A stretch of 8,303 bases of DNA, from NCBI GenBank assembly GCA_002296525.1, contig DBIA01000012.1, positions 6,657 to 14,959 of the forward strand. Reading direction: 5' to 3'. A program made the translations under genes and the position numbers. This document shows, one piece after another, positions 1-5,902 of the stretch; position 1 is the stretch's first letter; each line of letters begins with the position of its first letter. Source of the stretch: Candidatus Neomicrothrix sp. UBA814 (GTDB lineage: Bacteria; Actinomycetota; Acidimicrobiia; Acidimicrobiales; Poriferisodalaceae). Under the pieces are notes generated by a model. That model searched no databases. It saw only the letters and a list, made by a program, of their open reading frames with translations, and was not told where the DNA came from.

Positions 1-672
1 TTCGTCTGGTTAATTAAGGATGACACCGGCCAAGAGTGGATCGTAGACACCGGGTTCGAACAAGATGATGCGCAAAGCAGGCAACGAACATTGCTGAGGA
101 CAGCGGCAGAGGGCCTTGCTCTGTTGGGGGTTAACCCAGACAAAGTCACAGATGTGATCATGACGCACTTCCACTACGACCATGCGGGCGGAGTAAGGCA
201 ATTCCCCAATGCAACCTTCCACGCACAAGACCAAGAGATGTCATTCGCTACAGGTCGCGACATGACGCGTAAGGCCTACAGTCACGCGTTCAATGTTCGT
301 CATGTGCAAGAACTAGTCGGTCGAGTCTTCGATCAGCGGGTGGCTTTTCATAACGGCGATGTTGAGTTGGCTCCCGGGTTAAGTCTGCACCTAATTGGCG
401 GACATACCCGAGGCCTACAAGTCGTGCGAGTCGATACGGGGCATGGGGTAGTGGTTTTAGCATCGGACGCGAGTCACTATTGGGCGAATATGGACGAAGG
501 CCGACCGTTTCCGATTATTGATGACCTTTCCAAGATGGTTGAAGGGTGGGAAACTCTGCGGCGGTTAGCGGGCCCAGAAGGTGTGATCATCCCGGGCCAC
601 GACCCTCTTGTATTCGAACGCTTCCCAGCCTCGTCGCAAGACCTCAAGGGCATCGCAGTTCGAGTCGATTGA
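1..672 (+). CDS. Metallo-beta-lactamase-fold hydrolase, N-acyl-homoserine-lactonase-like (5' end outside window)
   Basis: The reading frame is open from the first base, so the gene starts upstream and 223 codons are visible. Counting from base 1, the zinc-binding HxHxDH motif is H56, H58, D60, H61 (in THFHYDHAGG), followed by H135 (GGHTRG), bridging D156 (ASDASHY) and H200 (IPGHD). The set of ligands and the spacing of the last three (21 and 44 residues) match the dinuclear-zinc lactonases of the AiiA type. The first visible residues, ending in IVDTGF, correspond to the early beta strands of the fold, so only about 30-50 residues appear to be missing. The family hydrolyses lactone or ester bonds in the cytoplasm; AHL quorum quenching is one possible role, but many relatives have other or unknown substrates. 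No signal peptide can be judged. The gene converges on the next one with 28 bases between stops. The fold is certain; the substrate is not. Confidence 0.88.
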   Translation, partial: FVWLIKDDTGQEWIVDTGFEQDDAQSRQRTLLRTAAEGLALLGVNPDKVTDVIMTHFHYDHAGGVRQFPNATFHAQDQEMSFATGRDMTRKAYSHAFNVRHVQELVGRVFDQRVAFHNGDVELAPGLSLHLIGGHTRGLQVVRVDTGHGVVVLASDASHYWANMDEGRPFPIIDDLSKMVEGWETLRRLAGPEGVIIPGHDPLVFERFPASSQDLKGIAVRVD

Positions 673-700
673 ACCTGAAACGTTTATAAAGCACGAAATA

Positions 701-1849
701 TCAAAAAGCAGGATCGCCCGCATCTAATCCCAAGAGCACTCGTCCGGCAGTGTCAATCTGATATGAGCCGACCATGAAATGACCTGCGACGGCGCGGGCA
801 TCGTCTAAAAGCGTCATGAGCCCAGATTTCTCGAAGTTTGCTGAACTGCCTGCTGCATCAACAAGATGCTGAATCGCGTTGATGGAATTCTGCACCGACC
901 AAGAGCAAGCTAAACGTACCCGAGCATGTAAATCCTCAGCCACAACAGTATTTTCGTTGGCGACCTTCCACACAGCGTCTAACTGCTCATTAACCCACGC
1001 TTGCCCGGCGCCGAGAAGAGCTTCGGCCCTGGCCATTGCTAGGGCAGCATCGGGCCTCTCCCCAAGTGAACGCTTAGAGTTCAGGGGCCTTTTCTCGAGG
1101 GCTAAGGATCTGAAATCTGCGATCGCTTTGCTTGCTAAACCCGCTGCGACTCCGGTCTTGGGGAATGGGAACCTCAAAGCCGAAGGCAATCGATAAAACG
1201 GTAAATCGGGCAGCGGTAACGAATTATTTGGCACAACACCACAAAAATCATCTTCGACGTAAACATCTTCTAAAACCACGTCGTGGGAGCCTGTGCCACG
1301 TAAACCAACCGTGTGCCATGTGTCTTCGATGAAGCCTGGGTTCGCGTCAATGAGAGCGAAACACAACTCGGTTGGAGAGCTCCCCGCTACGACGCTGTTC
1401 AACACCCATTTGTCTGCAGTGGTGCACCCGCTAACAAAGTTCCATCTTCCAGTAATTCGCCAACCCCCATTGACCCGCACCGCCTTTCCCTTGGCTACGC
1501 CAGAACCAGCTATAACCAGCGAAGGGTTCTCGCTCCATAAACTGCGGCAGGTATCGGGTGGTAGATACGCCGAAACCAATTCGGCTTCCTCATTGCACGT
1601 CATTGCAACCCAAGCAGTCGATCCGTGGATTTCGGCAAGAGCTTGAGTGAATCCGATCAATTCAGCCGGATGTACCTCATGACCACCGTATTCCTTCGGT
1701 ACGAGCAGCCTCATGAGCCCTAAATTTCCTAATGAAGACATGACTTCTGGGTCCGGGCGTCGAAGGTGATCGGAGTCCTTTGCCCGGTCAACAATTAATT
1801 TCTCGACGCCTGAAATCAACTCTGTGAGATCTAAAGAGGTCGACGTCAT
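701..1849 (-). CDS. Acyl-CoA dehydrogenase-fold flavoprotein, HsaA/DszC-like monooxygenase candidate
   Basis: This 382-residue protein has the acyl-CoA dehydrogenase fold: an N-terminal helical domain (about 1-115), a middle beta domain (about 116-215) with GRWNFVSG at 134-141 and GLRGTGSHD at 182-190, and a C-terminal helical domain (about 225-382) of the Acyl-CoA_dh_2 type. The W-x-F-x-SG motif and the C-terminal DDARAVAGH segment, ending in H357, resemble flavin-dependent monooxygenases such as HsaA, HpaB-type hydroxylases and DszC, in which a His in this region is catalytic. No catalytic Glu of classical acyl-CoA dehydrogenases was recognised. It therefore probably uses reduced flavin from a separate reductase to oxygenate a substrate, but a dehydrogenase role is not excluded. 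The protein ends in GRVLLGLDAGDPAF, typical of the family. The ATG at 1847-1849 has no Shine-Dalgarno sequence. The gene is divergent from the CoA-transferase train, 38 bases away, and may be functionally linked to it. Confidence 0.88.
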   Translation of the reverse strand: MTSTSLDLTELISGVEKLIVDRAKDSDHLRRPDPEVMSSLGNLGLMRLLVPKEYGGHEVHPAELIGFTQALAEIHGSTAWVAMTCNEEAELVSAYLPPDTCRSLWSENPSLVIAGSGVAKGKAVRVNGGWRITGRWNFVSGCTTADKWVLNSVVAGSSPTELCFALIDANPGFIEDTWHTVGLRGTGSHDVVLEDVYVEDDFCGVVPNNSLPLPDLPFYRLPSALRFPFPKTGVAAGLASKAIADFRSLALEKRPLNSKRSLGERPDAALAMARAEALLGAGQAWVNEQLDAVWKVANENTVVAEDLHARVRLACSWSVQNSINAIQHLVDAAGSSANFEKSGLMTLLDDARAVAGHFMVGSYQIDTAGRVLLGLDAGDPAF

Positions 1850-1855
1850 AAACGC

Positions 1856-1861
1856 AAACTA
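1856..1861 (-). promoter_or_regulatory. Candidate -10 element for a leaderless transcript of the flavoprotein gene
   Basis: Read on the minus strand this is TAGTTT, a TANNNT match, ending six bases before the ATG at 1849. That spacing would place the transcription start at or next to the A of the start codon. No purine-rich ribosome binding site precedes this ATG, which fits a leaderless message, common in actinobacteria. No clear -35 element was seen. A six-base degenerate match can occur by chance, so this is only a candidate. Confidence 0.28.
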
Positions 1862-1873
1862 TCGTCTCACACC

Positions 1874-1883
1874 AGGAGAGGAG
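1874..1883 (+). promoter_or_regulatory. Tandem Shine-Dalgarno sequence before the CoA-transferase gene
   Basis: Two adjacent AGGAG copies (1874-1878 and 1879-1883) lie in a purine tract running up to the GTG at 1888. The first is nine bases from the start codon, which is good spacing; the second is four bases away and probably too close. This strong site supports the GTG as the true start over internal codons and predicts efficient translation of the first gene of the train. Any promoter for this gene must lie mostly inside the divergent flavoprotein gene. Confidence 0.75.
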
Positions 1884-1887
1884 AGGG

Positions 1888-4371
1888 GTGACGTTGAAAT
1901 CAGTTGACCAATCTCAAAGTAATGACGTTTCCGGTACTTCTGCGCGTCCGTTGGAAGGCATGCGAGTTATTGATCTAACTGATCACCGCGGTGATATTGG
2001 GCCCTGGATTTTGGGAGAACTGGGTGCTGACGTCATCAAGGTAGAACCCCCAGAAGGTTGTGCCACTCGCTACGCGAATCCCTTGAACAAAAATGACACC
2101 TCTGATCTGGGTAGCTTGCACTTCGGAGCCTATGCCTCCAATAAACGATCGATTGCTTTGGACCTAGACGAGAGCGGCGATAGAGAGCTTTTCCTGAAGC
2201 TAATTGAGGTATCGGACTTCCTTTATGAGTCTGGATTGCCGAGCTCAACAGAGAAGGCTGGTCTTGACCGAAACGACATTGAAGCAATCAATCCGGAACT
2301 CGTACAGGTTCTCGTTACGCCATTTGGAGAAAGCGGGCCAAGAGCCAATGATCCTCATAGCGAGATCTCAATCGCATCGCTCGGGGGCTCCCCCAACTTG
2401 CAGGGCACCCCGGAACGACCACCAGTGAAGGCGTCAATACCTCAAGTTTGGCGCCACGCCGGAGCTGAATCTGCCGTTGCGGGCCTGGTTGCCCACGCTC
2501 GCATGCTGACAACTGGAGAAGGGCAACACGTAGCTGTATCCGCGCAATCGTGCATCACGTGGACGCTCTTGAATGCCATGGAAGCTCACGCTATTCAGGG
2601 AAGCGATATTCACCGAACCGGAACAGAAATCCTTACCGACCCGCCATTACAAATTCGAGTCGAGGCATTAGACGGCTGGTTGATAGCTGTCAGCAGGGGA
2701 GACCTCGCGAAAGCATTGGGTCCCTGGCTCATAGAAGAAGAGATAGTGGACTCGGACTGGCTTGAAGAAGATTGGGACACATTTGATCACCGCTCGATTA
2801 GCGGAGAAAAGACCGTCTATACATTCGCCGACATTTATCAAGCGGTCAGCGCTCTGTGTCTCCGATATCCCCGCGAGACCTTAATGCGGCGTGGATTAGA
2901 GCTGGGAGCCACCATGGCCCCCATCAATGACGTAGAGGACCTCCTGGCTTTTGACCACCTCGAGATAAGAGAGTTTTGGCGCACGGCAGCTGACGACAGA
3001 GGATTTACAGACGAGAGAATCCCCGGAGGTTTTCTATCTTTCGACGGTAAACGGATTGAAGCGCCGAGGCGACCTCCGCGTCTAAACGAACACGGAGGCG
3101 AAATACGAGACGAGCTAGCAGCTGGACTTCTCACCAGAAGCATCCAAGAGATCAACCGTGCGGAGCTTCCTTTGGAGGGACTAAAGGTTGCGGACTTCTC
3201 TTGGGTTGGGGTGGGCCCTATCACAGCCAAAGCGTTAGCTGACCATGGGGCGACGGTTGTTCGGATCGAATCCGGTGGACGGCTTGACCCCCTGAGAGTT
3301 AACGGCCCGTTTAAAGATCAGATTTTTGACGAGAACATGTCTCAGTTCTTCGCAACCTTTAATACCTCCAAGATGAGTATTGATATCGATTTAAAGAACG
3401 ACACCGGAATCGACATAGCGAAAAAAATGATTGCTTGGGCCGATGTCGTCATTGAGGCATGGAGTCCCGGTGCCTTTGCTCGAAGCGGTTTCAGCGATGA
3501 AGTCATCCGTGCGTTAAACCCTTCTGCGATCATTGTTCATACCTCGTTGCTAGCTAGCGGCGGCCCGTTATCACCTCTCGCCGGCTACGGATATCATGCG
3601 GCAGCTATAGCCGGCTACTACGAAGTAGTTGGCTGGCCGGATTTGCCGCCAGATGGCCCTTACCTCGCCTACACCGACACGATTGCCCCCAGGTTCATTA
3701 CGTCAGCCTTGTTGGCCGCAATAAATCAACGCCGGCGAACTGGGGTAGCCCCTATCTTGGAAGCGGCACAGCTGGAGTGTGGGCTACAACTCATGGCGCC
3801 AGAACTATTGGACTTTCAAATCAACCAAAGAAAAGCGACTCGGGTTGGCAATCGCGAAGCTGATCTGGGTCCTCAAGGGATTTATCCGACTCAGGGAACT
3901 GATCGCTGGATAGCCATGACTATCACCGATGACCTGAATTGGCTTTCCCTAGTCGATGTCATGGGCAACCCGAAATGGGCTTGCGAGAGTGACTTCGAAG
4001 AGAGCAACGGCCGGATCGCAGCTGCGGACCTTATAGACGCGCACATTTCCGAATGGACAAAGAACCAAGAAGGAAAAGAACTTGAGGGGAAGCTTCTAGA
4101 AGCAGGTATTCCAGCAGGCGTTGTCGCTCGGAGTAGTGACCTCCTATCAGACCCTCAATATGACCACCTCGGCTTCTACAAATGGCACGAACACGGAGCT
4201 ATGGGTCGAGTCCCTTACGCAGGTCATCAATATTCCATAGATAACTATGACCACGGGCCTCGCTCTGCTGCGCCGTTGCTCGGAGAACATACCTTTGACG
4301 TGCTGGCAGCACTCCTCGGTCTAGATGCCGACGAGATTGCAGAGATCGCGATCAGCGGCGCACTGGGGTGA
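1888..4371 (+). CDS. Two-domain family III CoA-transferase (CaiB/BaiF), DddD-like architecture
   Basis: This 827-residue protein contains two fused CaiB/BaiF (CoA_transf_3) units. The first begins at RPLEGMRVIDLT (20-31) with GELGADVIKVEPPEG following; the second begins at PLEGLKVADF (428-437) with ADHGATVVRIE. Family III enzymes move CoA between carboxylic acids through an acyl-aspartyl intermediate; some relatives are racemases. Counting back from the TGxGQ-type motif, the catalytic Asp falls at D597 (AYTDTIAP) in the second unit, but the first unit has W188 (QVWRHAGAE) there, so only the second half seems to hold a complete active site. Similar fused proteins include DddD, which acts on DMSP and is about the same length with its key Asp also in the second half; this is recalled, not aligned. 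Uncharacterised two-domain actinobacterial CoA-transferases are an equally good match. It starts at GTG behind a strong Shine-Dalgarno site, heads the gene train, and its TGA overlaps the next ATG. Confidence 0.9.
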   Translation: MTLKSVDQSQSNDVSGTSARPLEGMRVIDLTDHRGDIGPWILGELGADVIKVEPPEGCATRYANPLNKNDTSDLGSLHFGAYASNKRSIALDLDESGDRELFLKLIEVSDFLYESGLPSSTEKAGLDRNDIEAINPELVQVLVTPFGESGPRANDPHSEISIASLGGSPNLQGTPERPPVKASIPQVWRHAGAESAVAGLVAHARMLTTGEGQHVAVSAQSCITWTLLNAMEAHAIQGSDIHRTGTEILTDPPLQIRVEALDGWLIAVSRGDLAKALGPWLIEEEIVDSDWLEEDWDTFDHRSISGEKTVYTFADIYQAVSALCLRYPRETLMRRGLELGATMAPINDVEDLLAFDHLEIREFWRTAADDRGFTDERIPGGFLSFDGKRIEAPRRPPRLNEHGGEIRDELAAGLLTRSIQEINRAELPLEGLKVADFSWVGVGPITAKALADHGATVVRIESGGRLDPLRVNGPFKDQIFDENMSQFFATFNTSKMSIDIDLKNDTGIDIAKKMIAWADVVIEAWSPGAFARSGFSDEVIRALNPSAIIVHTSLLASGGPLSPLAGYGYHAAAIAGYYEVVGWPDLPPDGPYLAYTDTIAPRFITSALLAAINQRRRTGVAPILEAAQLECGLQLMAPELLDFQINQRKATRVGNREADLGPQGIYPTQGTDRWIAMTITDDLNWLSLVDVMGNPKWACESDFEESNGRIAAADLIDAHISEWTKNQEGKELEGKLLEAGIPAGVVARSSDLLSDPQYDHLGFYKWHEHGAMGRVPYAGHQYSIDNYDHGPRSAAPLLGEHTFDVLAALLGLDADEIAEIAISGALG

Positions 4372-4373
4372 TG
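4368..4373 (+). other. Overlapping stop/start junction (GTGATG)
   Basis: The TGA stop of the CoA-transferase (4369-4371) shares its A with the ATG of the CinA-like gene (4371-4373), and a GTG one codon upstream (4368) is in the same frame. Such an arrangement normally allows terminating ribosomes to restart, keeping the two products in step. It also indicates that the two genes have been kept together by selection or joined cleanly. Confidence 0.7.
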
Positions 4374-4862
4374 GCTTTGGCGTTCAACGATCTGTTTGAG
4401 GCAGGTAAACAATTAGCTACTGCGTTGCGCCAGACAGACTGTTCAGTTGCTGTTTCTGAATCTGCAGCTGGCGGGCTAATTAACGCAGCTCTGGTAGCGG
4501 TCCCGGGTGCGAGCGCCTTTTATAAGGGTGGAATGATTGTTTATACGAGTTCGGGGCGCGATGTCCTAGCCGGCGATGAGCCGCTTCCACAAGGTCTGCG
4601 GGGAGCTACCGAAGCCTTCGCATTGGTTCAGGCCAGTCGGGCGCGACAGCTGTATCAAGCAGATTGGGGTATAGGCGAGACAGGCGCGACTGGTCCATCA
4701 GGTAATCCCTATGGCGACGTTCCAGGTGTCGGCTGGGTGGCATGTAGCGGATCAACCGAACTCACAGCAGAGCTGCAGACAGGAAGCAACGATCGTGAAT
4801 CGAATATGTTCGAGTTTGCGATAGCGGCCTTAGAACTAACACTTCAGGCCATTAGGGCGTAG
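4371..4862 (+). CDS. CinA C-terminal-domain protein (PncC-like, divergent active site)
   Basis: This 163-residue protein consists only of the CinA C-terminal domain, the fold of nicotinamide-nucleotide amidohydrolase PncC, which converts NMN to nicotinate mononucleotide. Recognisable blocks are VAVSESAAGGL (26-36; the usual form is ESCTGG), VPGASAFYKGGMIVYTSS (44-61) and ETGATGPSGNPYGDVPG (103-119; usually TGIAGP). The nucleophile Ser is kept (S31), and the Tyr is kept (Y58), but the Lys of the usual YSNxxK segment is R63, and Cys-Thr after the Ser are Ala-Ala. A C-terminal DRESNMFEFA segment looks specific to a subfamily. Amidohydrolase activity is therefore doubtful. The CinA N-terminal MoaB/MogA-like domain is absent. 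ATG at 4371 overlaps the upstream TGA by one base; GTG at 4368 would add one residue. The overlap suggests translational coupling to the CoA-transferase. No Shine-Dalgarno site is clear. Confidence 0.85.
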   Translation: MALAFNDLFEAGKQLATALRQTDCSVAVSESAAGGLINAALVAVPGASAFYKGGMIVYTSSGRDVLAGDEPLPQGLRGATEAFALVQASRARQLYQADWGIGETGATGPSGNPYGDVPGVGWVACSGSTELTAELQTGSNDRESNMFEFAIAALELTLQAIRA

Positions 4863-4871
4863 ATTTTTACC

Positions 4872-5900
4872 GTGGAACCTTTACCGCTCTCTGTTTTAGA
4901 TCTAGCCACTGTCTCGAGCGACGCAACTAGCGCTCAAGCGCTCACCGAAGCTACAGAACTAGCGCGCAGAGCAGAAGAACTTGGATATTCAAGATTCTGG
5001 GTTGCCGAACATCACAACATGAATACGGTTGCTAGTACTTCCCCAGCGGTACTTATGGCGCACGTGGCTGCGTCTACCGAACGAATCAAGGTTGGTTCGG
5101 GAGGAGTGATGCTCCCCAACCATGCACCGCTAGTAATCGCTGAACAATTCGCCTTGTTGGAAGCGCTCCACCCTGGTCGGATTGACCTCGGAATTGGTAG
5201 AGCCCCCGGCAGCGACCGACAGACCATGGCAGTGATAAGGGGGTCGGCTTCAGCGTTGTCAGCTGAAGATTTCCCGCGTGACCTGATCGACGTTATGGGG
5301 CTATTAGGTGACGTTAGGACCGACCATGGATTGTGGAATAAGTTTTCGGCGACACCGGTTGCCACTTCTTCACCTTCGGTGGTTTTGCTCGGCTCAAGTG
5401 GATTTAGTGCTCAGCTCGCGGGAGTGTTGGGACTTCCATTTACCTTCGCAAACCACTTTGACACCGGTGGAACTCTCGAAGCAGTGAAGCTGTATCACGA
5501 AGCCTTCCGCCCATCGCCGGTGCTCGACTCTCCCTACACAATCGTTTCAGCATCAGTTATGGCGGCTGATACCACTGAGCAAGCCCAAATTCTCGCCTCT
5601 CCGGGTCGTCTCAGAAAATATGGGATGCGAACTGGGAGATTTTGGCCCTTGTTGCCGCCCGATGAAGCGTTATCGCACCCTGAATGGGATCGAGCGGACG
5701 CAATGCCAAGCAACTCGATTACTGGGACAGCGCAAGAGGTCACGGAAGGTCTCAAAGAACTCGCGGAGCAAACCAACGCCAACGAACTGTTTCTGCATTG
5801 TTCTAGCTATGGCGTGAGCGAACGAATCGCAGCCCTTGAGATCATCGCTGAGGATTGGGGTCTTAACGCAGAGCAACGTCCCAAAGCTGTTCTTGGATAG
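4872..5900 (+). CDS. Luciferase-like (LLM class) flavin-dependent oxidoreductase
   Basis: This 342-residue protein belongs to the bacterial luciferase-like TIM-barrel monooxygenases and most resembles the single-component-sized MsnO8/YhbW-type group. Visible blocks are the early barrel strand PLSVLDLATV (4-13), LGYSRFWVAEHHN (37-49), with the paired His characteristic of this group, IKVGSGGVMLPNHAPLVIAEQ (72-92 region), and LHPGRIDLGIGRAPGSD (99-115). The family uses FMN or F420; this group generally has reduced FMN and oxygen as cosubstrates, so a separate flavin reductase would be needed and none is in view. The substrate is unknown. Two-component members include alkanesulfonate and dimethyl-sulfide monooxygenases, but the sequence does not place it with those. 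It starts at GTG nine bases after the previous stop with no obvious Shine-Dalgarno site, and its stop lies two bases before the molybdoenzyme start, so it is embedded in the operon. It has no signal peptide and is cytoplasmic. Confidence 0.9.
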   Translation: MEPLPLSVLDLATVSSDATSAQALTEATELARRAEELGYSRFWVAEHHNMNTVASTSPAVLMAHVAASTERIKVGSGGVMLPNHAPLVIAEQFALLEALHPGRIDLGIGRAPGSDRQTMAVIRGSASALSAEDFPRDLIDVMGLLGDVRTDHGLWNKFSATPVATSSPSVVLLGSSGFSAQLAGVLGLPFTFANHFDTGGTLEAVKLYHEAFRPSPVLDSPYTIVSASVMAADTTEQAQILASPGRLRKYGMRTGRFWPLLPPDEALSHPEWDRADAMPSNSITGTAQEVTEGLKELAEQTNANELFLHCSSYGVSERIAALEIIAEDWGLNAEQRPKAVLG

Positions 5901-5902
5901 TC

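Noticed and set aside
91..672. TTG at 91 as the start of the lactonase-like gene
   Set aside because: The frame is open to base 1 and its translation there (ending IVDTGF) is a conserved part of the fold, so the true start is upstream of the window.
673..700. Possible bidirectional terminator between the convergent genes
   Set aside because: The 28-base gap is A/T-rich but I could find no stem with a GC-rich arm and T-run in either direction.
1293..1646. 117-codon plus-strand reading frame
   Set aside because: It lies wholly antisense to the well-supported flavoprotein gene and its translation shows no recognisable domain.
2838..3230. 130-codon minus-strand reading frame
   Set aside because: It is antisense to the CoA-transferase, rich in Ser and Arg in a way typical of shadow translations, with no motif or ribosome binding site.
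1888..4371. Two separate CoA-transferase genes joined by a sequencing error
   Set aside because: The frame is continuous across the linker (about residues 390-427) without a stop or start signal, and two-domain fusions of this length are known in the family.
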